Of a DNA stretch of 64,000 nucleotides, positions 31,395-42,367 are shown piece by piece (positions within the stretch are counted from its first letter, which is position 1; each line of letters starts with the position of its first letter). The notes beneath the pieces were generated by a model. It ran no database searches. It was not told the origin of the DNA and saw only the letters and a program-made list of their open reading frames with translations. Position numbers and translations under genes: made by a program. The stretch is taken from positions 1,178,001 to 1,242,000 of the forward strand of contig CP036163.1 in the NCBI GenBank assembly GCA_019056595.1, given 5' to 3'. Source of the DNA: Pectobacterium atrosepticum. GTDB lineage: Bacteria > Pseudomonadota > Gammaproteobacteria > Enterobacterales > Enterobacteriaceae.

Positions 31395-32404
31395 TACCCA
31401 AGATACTCCTGCACCAGACATTCTGCCGTTTCTACTGCCATCAGTGCGCCGCCAAAGCGCGCGTTATCGGCAACCGACCAGAATTGCAGCAGCTCAGGAA
31501 TACCATAATCATTACGCAGACAGCCGACGCTCAGTTGCCCATTACCGGAAGCATCGCCCACCTGAGTCGGATAATCCTGCTCCTCACTCACCTGAATATT
31601 TCCGGCATTGAGCAGTTCATCACGCGCTTCTTCCGCAGACAGCGGACGCAGCGATTCAAGATGAACAATCTGTGCGTGACCATAGAACACAGGGGATTGA
31701 ATGCAGGTCACTGAAACGGGTAATCCTTCATCCTGCAAGACTTTACGCACCTGATCTACCAGGCTACGCTCTTCACGCACGCTGCCCACATCATCGGGCA
31801 GTAAAGGCAACAGATTGAACGCCAGCTGTTTCGGGAAAAGCCCTTCTTCAGGCGGAATGCCATTCAGCAGACGGGCACTTTGCCCAGCCAGATCGTCTAT
31901 CGCCGCTTTGCCGTGTGCGGAAACTGACAGCATATTGACAACATGTAGGCGCGAAAGCCCTGCCGCATCAGTCAACGGTTTAATCGCCGTCAGAAGTTGG
32001 CTGGTCAGGCTGTCTGCCACCGCGACAATATTACGGTTACGATAATCCGCCAGCGTATGCGTATTCACGCCGGGCACGACCAGCGGCACATCCGGCTCCA
32101 GTGCAAATAGGCCGCTGCTGTCGATGACCAGGCAACCTGCATCTCCCGCGGCTTCTGCGTAGCGAGCGCTAGCATCCTGACCGGCAACAAAAAACGCCAG
32201 TTGCGCCTGTGACCAGTCAAAATCAGCCGCATCGGTGACCAGACAGGATTTGCCGTTAAAACGTATGGTTTCACCCGCGCTACGTTCGCTGGCCAGTGGA
32301 TACAGTTCACCCACTGGGAATTCACGTTCCTGCAATAATTCCAGTAACGCCGAGCCTACTGCGCCCGTGGCACCCAGCAGAGCAATATTCCAGCCGTCAG
32401 ACAT
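31394..32404 (-). CDS. usg: Aspartate-semialdehyde dehydrogenase-like protein Usg
   Basis: 336-residue paralogue of aspartate-semialdehyde dehydrogenase of unknown function. The NADP-binding motif is [17 protein letters not shown]. Where active dehydrogenases have an Asn-Cys-Thr/Ser nucleophile, this protein reads ADSLTSQLL, with no cysteine, as in E. coli Usg, so dehydrogenase activity is unlikely. The ATG at [10 protein letters not shown] matches the E. coli N-terminus. It lies between pdxB and truA and is coupled to truA. Confidence 0.94.
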   Translation of the reverse strand: MSDGWNIALLGATGAVGSALLELLQEREFPVGELYPLASERSAGETIRFNGKSCLVTDAADFDWSQAQLAFFVAGQDASARYAEAAGDAGCLVIDSSGLFALEPDVPLVVPGVNTHTLADYRNRNIVAVADSLTSQLLTAIKPLTDAAGLSRLHVVNMLSVSAHGKAAIDDLAGQSARLLNGIPPEEGLFPKQLAFNLLPLLPDDVGSVREERSLVDQVRKVLQDEGLPVSVTCIQSPVFYGHAQIVHLESLRPLSAEEARDELLNAGNIQVSEEQDYPTQVGDASGNGQLSVGCLRNDYGIPELLQFWSVADNARFGGALMAVETAECLVQEYLG

Positions 32405-32519
32405 TTGGTTCTCTCCCAAATTTTGAATGAAACACAAATCATGAATGTAACCGACAGACGATAGCGACACCCTCTGTCAGTTCATGGATAAAAAAGAGTC
32501 ATGCTCGCGCGGAACGCCG

Positions 32520-33656
32520 TTAGCGTGCGCCCCGCACTGACGCGTTGAATCCCAGCGCGTTCAGACAATCTGCGCTCTCAACATCGGCGCAGATGACATG
32601 GAGTGACGACCATTCGCGTCGTTCCTGATAATGTTTACGCAGGCGATCAAACTCGCCTTCCTGATGCGCAGCATGACGCAACAGCGCATCGTCTCGGCGC
32701 ACATCATACACCAGATGCACGAGGCGTTTTAGCAGCGCCTCATCCACCGGTGCAGTTAATGTCACTTCGGCATAGTCCGGTTCAGGTAACAGCGACGAAA
32801 GCGCAATCTGCTGCGGCGTTCCGATAAACTCGCTCCAGGCTTCAAAAACCTGTGTGGTGCCGCGTGCTTTTCCTTCCAGCGTATAACCGGCGATATGCGC
32901 CGTGCCGATGTCCACCCGCGCCAGCAGATCGGTCGATAATCCAGGTTCAGGCTCCCACACATCAAGAATCACACTGAGTTTTTTGCCCTGTTGCAGCGCT
33001 TCAAGCAAGGCAGCATTATCCACCACTGGGCCACGGCAGGCGTTAATCAGAATACGTCCGTCCGCAAACGCGTTCAGTACGGTGGCATCAACCAAATGAT
33101 GCGTTCGGTACGGCCCGTCGAGATACAGCGGCGTATGCAATGTCAAAATGTCAGCATCACGCACCAGCGTTTCCAGCGACAGGAAGTCGCCCGCATCGCC
33201 GCGATCGGCACGCGGCGGATCGCACAACAGCGTTTTTACGCCCCAGGCTTTCAGTCGTGTATCAAGGCGTCTGCCAACATTCCCCACGCCGACAATGCCG
33301 ACAGTTTTATCACGCAGTTGGAAGCCATCACGTTCGGCCAGCATCAGCAAAGAAGAAAACACATACTCCACCACCGCAATAGCATTGCAGCCGGGCGCAG
33401 CAGAAAACGCGATGCCGTTGGCGTTAAGCCAAGTGTCATCGACATGGTCGGTGCCAGCCGTCGCGCTGCCGACAAATTTTACCGACGAGCCAAACAGCAG
33501 ATTAGCGTTCACTTTTGTAACCGATCGCACCATCAGTGCATCAGCGCCTACCAGCAGTTCGCGCGGTAAAGGGCGTCCCGGTACCGCCTGAACCTCACCC
33601 AAACGGCTGAAAAGCTCGCGAGCATACGGCATATTTTCATCAACCAGAATCTTCAT
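32520..33656 (-). CDS. pdxB: 4-phosphoerythronate dehydrogenase
   Basis: Second step of the DXP-dependent pyridoxal phosphate pathway: oxidises 4-phosphoerythronate. The 378-residue protein has exactly the E. coli length from the ATG at [15 protein letters not shown]. The D-2-hydroxyacid dehydrogenase NAD motif is [16 protein letters not shown]; catalytic Arg is in [15 protein letters not shown] and His in [17 protein letters not shown]. The C-terminal region (about 285-378) is the PdxB dimerisation domain. First gene of pdxB-usg-truA. Confidence 0.97.
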   Translation of the reverse strand: MKILVDENMPYARELFSRLGEVQAVPGRPLPRELLVGADALMVRSVTKVNANLLFGSSVKFVGSATAGTDHVDDTWLNANGIAFSAAPGCNAIAVVEYVFSSLLMLAERDGFQLRDKTVGIVGVGNVGRRLDTRLKAWGVKTLLCDPPRADRGDAGDFLSLETLVRDADILTLHTPLYLDGPYRTHHLVDATVLNAFADGRILINACRGPVVDNAALLEALQQGKKLSVILDVWEPEPGLSTDLLARVDIGTAHIAGYTLEGKARGTTQVFEAWSEFIGTPQQIALSSLLPEPDYAEVTLTAPVDEALLKRLVHLVYDVRRDDALLRHAAHQEGEFDRLRKHYQERREWSSLHVICADVESADCLNALGFNASVRGAR

Positions 33657-33977
33657 TGTTTTCTCCGGTACCTGTAGCCAGCCAAAAAAAGCGGGGAGAT
33701 ATTTTGCCACCGAATGGTGCAGAAACCCAAGGCAATTACGATGCGATATCTTTCCTCCATCGGTTCATATCGATACTACACCGCTATCGATCCCACGATA
33801 GATGGCAATTTACCGCGGCAGATCCATATCTAGACTGCGTTAAGAGGCGGCCCTACAAGGTTGATAGTCATCACATGGCTCTGTTATGTTGTTTGCCATT
33901 GCCGCACTTGCCCCATTTTTATCTACCAGACTGGCAACCGGTGCATTTTCCGTCTGGTTCGCTATGAGAAACCCACG
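33657..33977. other. Divergent pdxB-exporter intergenic region
   Basis: About 320 bases between divergent genes that must carry the pdxB promoter and that of the EamA exporter. An in-frame ATG at 33861 would extend the exporter by 39 residues (MIVITWLCYVVCHCR...), but that stretch has no family similarity. Nothing else is seen. Confidence 0.5.
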
Positions 33978-34856
33978 TTGAACGCCCTATTTCCCATTAT
34001 CGCCGTCCTGATTTGGTCAGTTAACGTCATTGTCAACAAGCTCTCCGCTAACGTCATCGACCCAGCCGCCATTTCATTTTACCGCTGGCTACTGGCGTTT
34101 ATCGTCATGACGCCGTTCATGCTGCCAGGCCTTCGCCACCATGCGACAGCCATTCGCCAACATGCATGGAAGCTGCTGGTGCTGGGCCTGCTAGGCATGG
34201 TGTTGTATCAAAGTCTGGCCTACTACGCCGCACACACGATCAGCGCCGTGATGATGGGAATCATGGGGTCGCTCGTGCCGTTACTCACAGTATTGCTCAG
34301 CATTCCTCTGCTGCGCGTAGCGCCCACGCTGGGCGTGTTGCTCGGTAGTCTGCTGTCGCTGGCAGGGATTGTCTGGCTGATCAGCGGCGGGCACCCCGAA
34401 CAGATTCTGGCACAGGGCATCGGGCCCGGTGAATTCATGATGTTTTGTGCCGCGTTGTCCTATGCAATATATGGTGTGCTGACCAAACGCTGGAGCATCC
34501 CGCTGCCCAATTGGGTATCGCTCTACGTGCAAATTGCCTTTGGCGTGATAGTGCTGATTCCAAATTTCTTGCTGACGGACAATGTGCAGCTCAACGGCGA
34601 AAACCTGCCGCTGGTGGTTTTCGCTGGAATCATGGCCTCAATCATTGCACCTTTTTTGTGGATTCAGGGAGTAATGCGTCTGGGAGCCAGCAAGGCCGCC
34701 ATTTTTATGAACCTGACGCCGATCTTTACGGCGATGATTGCGATTGGCCTTTTACACGAGCCTTTGCACCATTATCATCTGGTTGGCGGTGGCATCACGC
34801 TACTCGGTGTTATCCTCGCCCAACGTTTGCGTATCCCGCTAGGGCGTGCCTCATGA
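33978..34856 (+). CDS. EamA/DMT family transporter
   Basis: Inner-membrane exporter of the drug/metabolite transporter superfamily with ten predicted helices in two EamA halves (about 1-135 and 150-290). Visible family stretches are IAVLIWSVNVIVNK, PAAISFYRWLLAF, GMVLYQSLAYYAA and the second-half ASKAAIFMNLTPIFTA. Substrate is unknown. The start is uncertain: TTG 33978 (NALFPIIAVLIW follows) gives 292 residues, normal for the family. It lies between pdxB and flk, where E. coli has other genes. Confidence 0.82.
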   Translation: MNALFPIIAVLIWSVNVIVNKLSANVIDPAAISFYRWLLAFIVMTPFMLPGLRHHATAIRQHAWKLLVLGLLGMVLYQSLAYYAAHTISAVMMGIMGSLVPLLTVLLSIPLLRVAPTLGVLLGSLLSLAGIVWLISGGHPEQILAQGIGPGEFMMFCAALSYAIYGVLTKRWSIPLPNWVSLYVQIAFGVIVLIPNFLLTDNVQLNGENLPLVVFAGIMASIIAPFLWIQGVMRLGASKAAIFMNLTPIFTAMIAIGLLHEPLHHYHLVGGGITLLGVILAQRLRIPLGRAS

Positions 34857-34949
34857 GATTCGTGTCGTTTTAGGCGACGCATGACTATCGGCCGTCACGG
34901 GAGATTGCTATGATTCATCTCAATCATGACGGCAGTGAGGATAACCGAT

Positions 34950-36203
34950 ATGCAACCTGTAAGTGGCCCAGGTGCCCCGCTGCCCGGCGAACGCTCGGTT
35001 ATGCCGACAACCACATCGTCGACCTCAACATCATCCTCTAACGCCGCAGGTTCCACCAACGGCGATCGACCATTAACGCTGGCGCAGCGCACGACGCTGG
35101 AAAATCTGGTGCTTAAAGTTGCCGCGCTAACAACGTCAAAGGCAGCAGAAGTCTGGACGACGGTAAAACAGGGGTTAGGGCTGGCAGAAAATAATGAGCT
35201 GCTGTCCCGCCACTACCAACCGGCCGAGCAGATACTTCAGACGCGTCTAACACAGGCGCAAGATAACAGCGGCCGCCAGCCGTTGCTCCAACGTCTGACA
35301 GATATGCTGTCTCAGGGCAATAATCGTCAGGCAGTCAGTGATTTCATCCGGCAGCAGTTCGGCAGCACCACGCTAAGCGCGCTGAATAAAACACAGCTAC
35401 AGCAGGTTGTTACGCTACTGCAAAATGGGCAAATTCCGCAGTCAACGGCATCAGCCACAGCGCCGCAAGCGGCTCAGGCTGCCAATTCGCCCGAACGTCC
35501 GCTCTCTCCAGTGGAACAACGCGGCTTGAATCAGTTAGTCACCCGGTTAGCAACTATGACTGGGGAACAGCCAGCGAGAGTGTTGAGCAATCTGATGATG
35601 ATGCAGAATCTTAACGTAGGCGACGCGATCCCGTTAAAGCATCTGCCGCTGCTCACGCAATTCCTGCAAGCACAAGTTGAGCTGCAACAGACGCAGACGC
35701 TGCTTCGCACCACCTTGACGCCACAAGGAACGCAGACCCATGCAGGAACGGCTGGCGCGTCGCCGGAACCGCTGACAGCCAATACCGCTAGCACGGCAAA
35801 CGCAAATCAAGCATCAACAACGAATCTATCATCACAGCCGCTGCCGACACAGAACGTGCTGCTTTCCCCGAACCTTGCTCCGTTGCAGGCTCTGTTACAG
35901 CAGCCAATGACCACGCAGGAACAGCAATTATTGATGGATTACACACAGAATCGCTTCAATATCGGCTTACAAACCCCGTTGACGCCGATGCAGGTCAGCG
36001 ATCTGCTGACGTTCCTGTTTACACAACGTATTCAGCGCTCACAGGAAACGGACTGGACGGCAACCTCACAGTTGCTGCATCCGCTGTTTAACCCGTTGAT
36101 TGCCTCGCTGCCGCTCAGTTGGCAATCCCTGTTCCATAAGCCGATGTTTCTGGTGATTGTCAGTACCTGCATAGCTGCGTTTCTGCTCTGGGTGCTGATC
36201 TAA
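34950..36203 (+). CDS. flk: Flagellar regulator Flk
   Basis: Tail-anchored inner-membrane protein reported in Salmonella and E. coli to act in flagellar hook-length and late secretion control. The 417-residue protein is longer than the E. coli one (331) because of Gln/Thr/Ala-rich insertions. The N-terminus MQPVSGPGAPLPGE, the GNNRQAVSDFIRQQFG stretch and a single C-terminal membrane helix (MFLVIVSTCIAAFLLWVLI) identify it. GAGG lies nine bases before the ATG. Position before fabB matches E. coli. Confidence 0.88.
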   Translation: MQPVSGPGAPLPGERSVMPTTTSSTSTSSSNAAGSTNGDRPLTLAQRTTLENLVLKVAALTTSKAAEVWTTVKQGLGLAENNELLSRHYQPAEQILQTRLTQAQDNSGRQPLLQRLTDMLSQGNNRQAVSDFIRQQFGSTTLSALNKTQLQQVVTLLQNGQIPQSTASATAPQAAQAANSPERPLSPVEQRGLNQLVTRLATMTGEQPARVLSNLMMMQNLNVGDAIPLKHLPLLTQFLQAQVELQQTQTLLRTTLTPQGTQTHAGTAGASPEPLTANTASTANANQASTTNLSSQPLPTQNVLLSPNLAPLQALLQQPMTTQEQQLLMDYTQNRFNIGLQTPLTPMQVSDLLTFLFTQRIQRSQETDWTATSQLLHPLFNPLIASLPLSWQSLFHKPMFLVIVSTCIAAFLLWVLI

Positions 36204-36262
36204 GCGCCATACCGGTTCGGCTACGATTGCAGTTCATCATCACTGCCACCATCCAAAAAACA

Positions 36263-36297
36263 AAAACCCCGCGGCTTGTGCCTGCGGGGTTTTATTT
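36263..36297. terminator. Bidirectional terminator between flk and fabB
   Basis: 10-bp stem AAAACCCCGC / GCGGGGTTTT with an 11-base loop; the A-run and T-run at its two sides serve both converging transcripts. Confidence 0.9.
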
Positions 36298-36329
36298 ATT
36301 TGAATGATAATCTCTGTGTGAAAAGCCGA

Positions 36330-37547
36330 TTATTTATCGAGTTTTCTCATCACCAACGTCGCGTTCGTACCACCGAAACCGAAGCTGTTAGACATCACCG
36401 TGGTCAGTTTACGCTCCATCGGTTCAGTCACAATATTCAGGCCAGCGGCCTGCTCGTCCAGATTTTCTATGTTAATGCTCGGTGCAACGAAGCTGTGTTC
36501 CAACATCAGCAGGGAGTAAATGGCTTCTTGAACGCCTGCAGCACCGAGAGAATGACCGGTCATCGCTTTCGTCGCAGAGATAGCAGGCGAGTTATCACCA
36601 AACACTTCACGAATCGCACCCAGCTCCTTCACATCGCCAACCGGCGTAGAAGTACCGTGAGAGTTCAGGTAATCGATCGGCGTATCAACACCGTTCATCG
36701 CCATCCGCATACAGCGCACCGCACCTTCACCTGATGGCGCAACCATATCCGCACCGTCAGACGTCGCGCCGTAGCCGACCACTTCTGCGTAGATATGCGC
36801 ACCACGCGCCAGCGCGTGTTCCAATTCTTCTACCACGACCATACCGCCGCCGCCTGCGATCACGAAACCATCGCGACCGGTATCATAGGTACGGGAGGCT
36901 TTTTCTGGCGTCTCATTGTATTTGGTAGACAGTGCGCCCATGGCATCAAATTCACAGGATAGTTCCCAGCACAGTTCTTCAGCGCCACCGGCGAACACGA
37001 TATCCTGTTTACCCATCTGAATTTGCTCAACCGCGTTGCCGATGCAGTGGGCAGAAGTCGCACAGGCAGAGCTGATGGAGTAGTTCACACCGTGAATTTT
37101 GAACGGTGTTGCCAGACAGGCAGATACCGCAGAACCCATTGATTTGGTCACCACATAAGGGCCAACGGCTTTCAGACCACGCGGGCTACGCATCGCATCA
37201 GCACCAAATACCTGATAACGCGCAGAACCGCCGGAACCGGCAATCAGGCCTACGCGCGGGTTATTCTGATACACCTCATCAGACAGCCCAGAATCTTTAA
37301 TCGCCTGCTCCATGGATAAGTAGGCATAAATCGATGCATCACTCATAAAACGCACAACTTTGCGGTCGATGAGGCCAGTGGTGTCCAGTTTGACATTCCC
37401 CCAGACGTGACTACGCATGCCGGAATCTTTCAGCTCTTGAGAGAAAGTAATACCCGAGCGGCCTTCCCGCAATGATGCCAGAACTTCCTGCTGGTTATTA
37501 CCAATGCTTGATACGATCCCCAGGCCAGTAATCACTGCACGTTTCAT
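36330..37547 (-). CDS. fabB: 3-oxoacyl-ACP synthase I (FabB)
   Basis: Beta-ketoacyl-ACP synthase I, which elongates acyl chains and is required for unsaturated fatty acids. The 405-residue protein has the Cys nucleophile in [13 protein letters not shown] (about 163), the two catalytic His in [12 protein letters not shown] (about 298) and [12 protein letters not shown] (about 333), and the glycine-rich [12 protein letters not shown] end. The upstream region carries adjacent FabR-like and FadR-like sites, as in E. coli. Confidence 0.98.
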   Translation of the reverse strand: MKRAVITGLGIVSSIGNNQQEVLASLREGRSGITFSQELKDSGMRSHVWGNVKLDTTGLIDRKVVRFMSDASIYAYLSMEQAIKDSGLSDEVYQNNPRVGLIAGSGGSARYQVFGADAMRSPRGLKAVGPYVVTKSMGSAVSACLATPFKIHGVNYSISSACATSAHCIGNAVEQIQMGKQDIVFAGGAEELCWELSCEFDAMGALSTKYNETPEKASRTYDTGRDGFVIAGGGGMVVVEELEHALARGAHIYAEVVGYGATSDGADMVAPSGEGAVRCMRMAMNGVDTPIDYLNSHGTSTPVGDVKELGAIREVFGDNSPAISATKAMTGHSLGAAGVQEAIYSLLMLEHSFVAPSINIENLDEQAAGLNIVTEPMERKLTTVMSNSFGFGGTNATLVMRKLDK

Positions 37548-37597
37548 TTAATACCTCTTCTTCCACTTATAGAGTTTGGGATTTCGCTTCGCACTTT

Positions 37598-37615
37598 AGC
37601 GTACAGTTGTAAGCT
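37598..37615 (-). promoter_or_regulatory. FabR-type operator upstream of fabB
   Basis: Near-palindrome AGCGTACAGTTGTAAGCT, of the form recognised by the unsaturated-fatty-acid repressor FabR upstream of fabA and fabB. It is 51 bases before the fabB start and next to the FadR-like site. Confidence 0.75.
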
Positions 37616-37616
37616 G

Positions 37617-37633
37617 AACAAGTCCGATCAGCC
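37617..37633 (-). promoter_or_regulatory. FadR-type site upstream of fabB
   Basis: Minus-strand GGCTGATCGGACTTGTT fits the FadR pattern (CTGGTC-N-GAC-NN-GTT with one change). FadR activates fabB in E. coli from an equivalent site. Confidence 0.7.
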
Positions 37634-37719
37634 GAACTATCGCGAAATTATTGCTAAATTTGCACCACGATATTCAGCTCGTTAAAATCTCGTCATCACT
37701 TGAATAATGAGCTTTTGCC

Positions 37720-39747
37720 GTGGCTAACCTTCCCATCCAACACGCATCGTTAAGTTGGAACGCTCAGGGTACACCTGTATCGCAACAGTTTGATGACGTC
37801 TATTTTTCGAATCAGGATGGGTTGGCCGAAACCCGTTATGTGTTTTTACAGGGCAATCAATTTCCTGAACGATTCGGCACGCACCCGCGCACAGCCTGCG
37901 TGATAGCGGAAACCGGCTTTGGCACCGGTCTGAATTTTCTTACGCTGTGGCAAGCTTTTGCTCACTTTCGTCAACAGCAGCCGCAGGCAACACTGCGACA
38001 TCTGCATTTCATCAGCTTCGAGAAATTCCCCCTGCGTCAGCACGATCTGGCTGCCGCACACGCGCAGTGGCCGGAGCTGGCAGAATTTGCGGATGAGTTG
38101 CGCCAGCAGTGGCCGTTGGCGCTGCCGGGTTGTCACCGTCTGATTCTGGCGCAAGGCAGCATCACGCTCGATTTATGGTTCGGTGACGTCAACGTCATAT
38201 TGCCTGAGTTGGATGACACCCAGAACCATCAGGTTGACGCTTGGTTTCTGGACGGCTTCGCGCCCTCCAAAAACCCAGATATGTGGACGGATAATTTGTT
38301 TCAGGCGATGGCACGTCTGTGTCGTAAAGAAGGGACATTCGCCACTTTTACCGCCGCAGGCTTTGTCCGACGCGGTCTACAACAGGCGGGCTTTCACGTC
38401 AGTAAAGTCAAAGGCTTCGGACAGAAGCGGGAGATGCTAAGCGGCCTCCTTCCCGATACACTGCCCATTACCTCGCCGACACCGTGGTATTCACGTCCCG
38501 CTGCCAGCACGACTGACGATATTGCGATTATTGGCGGCGGCATCGCCAGCGTGCTTACTGCACTGGCTTTGCAACGGCGCGGCGCAAACGTCACGCTCTA
38601 CTGCGCGGAGTCACAGCCTGCCACCGGCGCATCAGGCAATCGTCAGGGCGCGCTGTATCCTCTGCTGAATAACCGACACGATGCGGTGTCCCGCTTTTTC
38701 TCGCTCGCCTTTGACTTTGCCCACCGCAGCTACTCGGCGCTGGCGCAACAGGGGCTTGAATTTGAACACCAGTGGTGCGGCGTCAGCCAGCTCGCCTGGG
38801 ATGAAAAAAGCGCGCGTAAAATCGAACAGATTTTGCAAGGGGAATGGCCGGAAGAGCTAGTCGTTAGCGTGGATGCACAGCAACTGGAAAAACAGAGTGG
38901 CCTGAATCCCGGGGTAAATGGCATCACCTATCCCGACGGCGGTTGGCTGTGTCCGGCAGAACTAACAGCTGCTGCACTGAAGCTGGCACAGCAGAACGGC
39001 CTGTCGGTACAGATGAGTACCGCCGTTTCAGCGCTGGAAAAAACGGACAGCGGCTGGGCGCTCACCTTAAGTGCGGGTCAACAGGTCAACCATGCTGTTG
39101 TGGTTCTGGCGAATGGTCACCACATTACCGACTGGCCACAAACCCGCCATTTGCCCGGCTACGCCGTGCGTGGGCAAGTTAGCCACATCCCGACTAACCC
39201 TGTCCTAGGGCAATTAAAGCATGTGTTGTGCTACGACGGCTACCTGACGCCGGTGAGTCCGCAACATCAAACGCACTGTATCGGGGCGAGCTACCTACGC
39301 GGCCAAGCGCACGGTGATTATCGGGAGGAAGAACAACAGGAGAACCGTCAACGGTTGCTGAATTGTTTGCCTAATGCAGACTGGGCCAAAACCGTCGATA
39401 TCAGCGATGCGCAGGCTCGTCAAGGCGTTCGCTGCGCGCTACGTGACCATCTGCCGCTAATTGGGGCCGTTCCGAACTATGAGCAAACGCTGAAAGAGTA
39501 TGAAAATCGGCTGCATCCACAGCACCGCGCCGACACAGTGTCAAGCGCACCTTATTGGCAGGATCTGTTTATTATCGGTGCGCTAGGCTCACGCGGGCTA
39601 TGTTCTGCCCCACTCGCAGCGGAAATTTTGGCTTCGCAGATGTATGCCGAACCACTACCGCTGGATCGTGACACGCTCGCTGCGCTAAATCCGAATAGAT
39701 TCTGGATAAGGAAACTGCTGAAAGGCAAACCCGTAACACACGATTAA
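37720..39747 (+). CDS. mnmC: Bifunctional tRNA (mnm5s2U) biosynthesis protein MnmC
   Basis: Last steps of mnm5s2U34 synthesis in tRNA. The N-terminal methyltransferase domain (about 1-250: [30 protein letters not shown]) methylates nm5U; the C-terminal FAD oxidoreductase domain (about 262-665: [20 protein letters not shown]) removes the carboxymethyl group. Length 675 (E. coli 668). The start is GTG. It is divergent from fabB and converges with yfcL. Confidence 0.97.
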   Translation: MANLPIQHASLSWNAQGTPVSQQFDDVYFSNQDGLAETRYVFLQGNQFPERFGTHPRTACVIAETGFGTGLNFLTLWQAFAHFRQQQPQATLRHLHFISFEKFPLRQHDLAAAHAQWPELAEFADELRQQWPLALPGCHRLILAQGSITLDLWFGDVNVILPELDDTQNHQVDAWFLDGFAPSKNPDMWTDNLFQAMARLCRKEGTFATFTAAGFVRRGLQQAGFHVSKVKGFGQKREMLSGLLPDTLPITSPTPWYSRPAASTTDDIAIIGGGIASVLTALALQRRGANVTLYCAESQPATGASGNRQGALYPLLNNRHDAVSRFFSLAFDFAHRSYSALAQQGLEFEHQWCGVSQLAWDEKSARKIEQILQGEWPEELVVSVDAQQLEKQSGLNPGVNGITYPDGGWLCPAELTAAALKLAQQNGLSVQMSTAVSALEKTDSGWALTLSAGQQVNHAVVVLANGHHITDWPQTRHLPGYAVRGQVSHIPTNPVLGQLKHVLCYDGYLTPVSPQHQTHCIGASYLRGQAHGDYREEEQQENRQRLLNCLPNADWAKTVDISDAQARQGVRCALRDHLPLIGAVPNYEQTLKEYENRLHPQHRADTVSSAPYWQDLFIIGALGSRGLCSAPLAAEILASQMYAEPLPLDRDTLAALNPNRFWIRKLLKGKPVTHD

Positions 39748-39813
39748 TGGGGAAGAGGATGTGCTGGCTCTACTGAGCCAGCACTGACAAATTGGCGGTT
39801 AGCACAGATGAAA

Positions 39814-40098
39814 TCAGTGCGTACTAGTTTGCGCCTGCTGGAACAGACGTTCCCACATTCCGTTAACCAGCACCTGATCCGGCGGTGACAGTTCACCGTT
39901 TTTGATCGCGTTATTAATGCTGTTACTAACGCGCATATGCAGAGCTTCAAGCGTGTGTTCACCGTGCTCTTCCACTTCTGCAACCGACACCGTCAGATGA
40001 CCACGCAAATAGCCACCGGCAAAAAGCTCATCGTCGCTGGCATGCTCTACCATGTCATCAATCAGCGCCAGAATGCGCGTTTCAAATTCTGCGATCAT
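39814..40098 (-). CDS. yfcL: YfcL family protein
   Basis: Small acidic cytosolic protein of 94 residues (E. coli YfcL 92) of unknown function, beginning [20 protein letters not shown] with a conserved [20 protein letters not shown] stretch. Last gene of the prmB-aroC-mepA-yfcA-epmC-yfcL run. Confidence 0.92.
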   Translation of the reverse strand: MIAEFETRILALIDDMVEHASDDELFAGGYLRGHLTVSVAEVEEHGEHTLEALHMRVSNSINNAIKNGELSPPDQVLVNGMWERLFQQAQTSTH

Positions 40099-40129
40099 TT
40101 CTTATCCTCAATTTTTTTGCAGTTCCCGC

Positions 40130-40678
40130 TCACCACAGATCGGCTGGATACGGGAAGCTCGCCGCCGTCAGCGGTGGCGTATTGTAAAACGATTGTAACG
40201 CGCGAATAAAGCTTGCTGGGCGCGCAGGAATCCCTTCGTCCAGATACTGCATCACTTGCGCATGCACACGTCGTTGGAAATCAATACGATCTGGCTCACC
40301 GTCGCCGTTCAGATTGTCGCAGCTGACGTTAAACGGAAAGCCCGCTGCGACGCAGAATAGCCAGTCGAAGGCCTGAGGTTTGATCTCCACCACTTCAAAT
40401 TGGCTTTGCGTCGTGGCATCGCGGCCATCGGGGCAGTACCAGTAGCCGAAGTCGACCTGCAAACGCCGCTGTGCGCCGGCAATGCACCAGTGGGAAATTT
40501 CGTGCAGCGCGCTGGCATAAAAACCATGGGCAAACACAATCCGGTGATACGGAATGTCATTATCCGCCGGCAGATAAATAGGCTCATCGTCACCTTTTAT
40601 CAGACGGGTATTGTATTCATCGCCAAAACAATCATTAAAAATATCAACCAGTTGTTGATAATGGTGCGTTGTTGTCAT
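40130..40678 (-). CDS. epmC: Elongation factor P hydroxylase
   Basis: Hydroxylates the beta-lysyl-lysine modification of EF-P, the last step after EpmA and EpmB. The 182-residue form from MTTTHHYQQLVDIFNDCF has the E. coli length. The metal-binding His cluster is visible in VFAHGFYASALHEISHWCI, with DFGYWYCPDGRD and WLFCVAAGFPFNVSCDN. In-frame ATGs further upstream would run into yfcA and are less likely. Confidence 0.94.
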   Translation of the reverse strand: MTTTHHYQQLVDIFNDCFGDEYNTRLIKGDDEPIYLPADNDIPYHRIVFAHGFYASALHEISHWCIAGAQRRLQVDFGYWYCPDGRDATTQSQFEVVEIKPQAFDWLFCVAAGFPFNVSCDNLNGDGEPDRIDFQRRVHAQVMQYLDEGIPARPASFIRALQSFYNTPPLTAASFPYPADLW

Positions 40679-40706
40679 GTTATCTGTTGTTATCATAAAA
40701 TTGTTG

Positions 40707-41507
40707 TCATAAAAATTGTCCCAGCCAGGCAGCAATCGCATGCCCATGACTGTCATAAATCAGCTTGCTGCTCATAATGGCGGAAACCAGCACCAGCATA
40801 GGACGAATCAGCTTTTGCCCTTTCGTCATCACCATTTTGGCACCAAGCCGCGCACCGAGGATCTGTCCGATCAGCATCACACCCCCGACCACCCAGACCA
40901 CTTTTCCGCTGAGCATAAAAAACAATAGCCCGCCGAAGTTGGAGGTAAAGTTCAGGATTTTGGCATTCGCCGTCGCTTTTGCCAGATTGAAGCCATATAG
41001 GGTGACAAAGGCCAGGGCGTAAAACGACCCAGCACCGGGGCCAAAGAAACCGTCATAAAAGCCGACGCAGCCGCCTGCTACAATCGCAAACGGAAGCGGC
41101 GACAGGCGACGCTGCCGATCTTCATCGCCGATTTTGGGCGTGAGTAAAAAGTAGAGGCCGATGCCAATAATGAGAAACGGCAACAGCTGACGTAGAAAAT
41201 CGGCGTGGATTTGCTGAATCAGCCAGGCACCAAAGGTGGAACCGATAAATGTCAGCGCAATAGCCAGTTTCTGCTCACCCAGATTCACCGCGCGACGACG
41301 AATGAAATACAGGCTGGCGGAAAAGGATCCGCCGACGGCCTGAAGCTTATTCGTTGCCAGTACCTGCGCCGGAGACAAGCCCGCCGCCAGCAAGGCAGGG
41401 ATCGTCAATAACCCACCGCCACCTGCAATCGAATCAATAAACCCGGCCAACGCCCCAACAAAAAACAGCACGACCAGCATGTCTGGCCCAAGCACTAACC
41501 AATCCAT
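40707..41507 (-). CDS. yfcA: TauE/SafE family membrane transporter YfcA
   Basis: Inner-membrane protein of 266 residues with about eight hydrophobic segments and the glycine-rich TauE/SafE motifs FIDSIAGGGGLLTIPAL near the N-terminus and GFYDGFFGPGAGSFYAL in the second half. Relatives export sulfite or organosulfur anions; the substrate here is unknown. It sits 9 bases after mepA. Confidence 0.93.
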   Translation of the reverse strand: MDWLVLGPDMLVVLFFVGALAGFIDSIAGGGGLLTIPALLAAGLSPAQVLATNKLQAVGGSFSASLYFIRRRAVNLGEQKLAIALTFIGSTFGAWLIQQIHADFLRQLLPFLIIGIGLYFLLTPKIGDEDRQRRLSPLPFAIVAGGCVGFYDGFFGPGAGSFYALAFVTLYGFNLAKATANAKILNFTSNFGGLLFFMLSGKVVWVVGGVMLIGQILGARLGAKMVMTKGQKLIRPMLVLVSAIMSSKLIYDSHGHAIAAWLGQFL

Positions 41508-41516
41508 CGTTATTCG

Positions 41517-42362
41517 TTATCTCGCGGCAAAATGTCTGTCGAGTAATGCCTGACAAGAAGGCGGCAACGGTGGCGGCGTCGTTTTTTCTGGCGCTTCGCT
41601 ACTAGGCTGCTTCGGCTGGAACCAGCTGGTTAACTCAGCACCGCATCCGTCACCGATGGGTGGTTCGCTTTGTTCCTGACACTCCAGGCTGTCTGCCGGG
41701 CAGCGCAAACGCACGTGCATGTGCGCGCGATGCGCAAACCAAGGGCGTACTTTACGCAACCAGTCACGATCGTGACCTGCTTCGGCACACAGCTGTTTTT
41801 TAATCGCCGGATTGACGAAGATGCGCGTCACGTCGCTATCCAGAGCGGCAGTCTTGATCAACGTAGTAACTTCCGGTCGCCAAACGCGCGGGTTGACGTT
41901 AAGTCCGCTGGCGTTAACCAAATCGATAGGCTGCGGTTTCAGCAACTGTTGCTCACTCCAGCGCTGTCGGGGTAATTGCAGCCAGATATCCACATCCAGC
42001 CCGGATTGGTGACTGGCGTGGCCGCTGCTGAAACGTCCACCGACAGGCATTCCCATATCCCCCACCAGCACATTCCCTGAAGTCGTGCGCTTCACCTCGG
42101 TGCTCAGGCGGTGAATAAACGCCAGAAGATCGGGGTGACCGAAATAGCGGCGCTGATCGACGCGCATCACCTGATAATCCAGAGACTGCAACGGCAATGG
42201 CTGGGCACCGATAATACAGCCATTGGAAAAACTACCAATTGACTGCGGCGTACCCGCGACCGGATGCGCGATCTCCTGCCAGGGCGTTTTCGCCCATACC
42301 GCACTCGACAACAGCGTCGCACCCAGCGCCAGCGCGAGAACCCCGATTAACCCTTGTTTCAT
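41517..42362 (-). CDS. mepA: Penicillin-insensitive murein endopeptidase MepA
   Basis: Periplasmic LAS-family metallopeptidase cleaving D-Ala-meso-DAP cross-links. The 281-residue protein (E. coli 274) starts with a signal peptide ([18 protein letters not shown]... cut after VWA). Zinc ligands are visible in [18 protein letters not shown] (His and Asp) and [10 protein letters not shown] (His). The first ATG of the open frame lies far inside aroC; the start at 42362, five bases after the aroC stop, restores the signal peptide. Confidence 0.96.
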   Translation of the reverse strand: MKQGLIGVLALALGATLLSSAVWAKTPWQEIAHPVAGTPQSIGSFSNGCIIGAQPLPLQSLDYQVMRVDQRRYFGHPDLLAFIHRLSTEVKRTTSGNVLVGDMGMPVGGRFSSGHASHQSGLDVDIWLQLPRQRWSEQQLLKPQPIDLVNASGLNVNPRVWRPEVTTLIKTAALDSDVTRIFVNPAIKKQLCAEAGHDRDWLRKVRPWFAHRAHMHVRLRCPADSLECQEQSEPPIGDGCGAELTSWFQPKQPSSEAPEKTTPPPLPPSCQALLDRHFAAR

Positions 42363-42367
42363 TATTT

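Noticed and set aside
31394-32404. Calling usg a functional aspartate-semialdehyde dehydrogenase
   Set aside because: The catalytic cysteine position reads Leu-Thr-Ser, so the enzyme activity is not supported.
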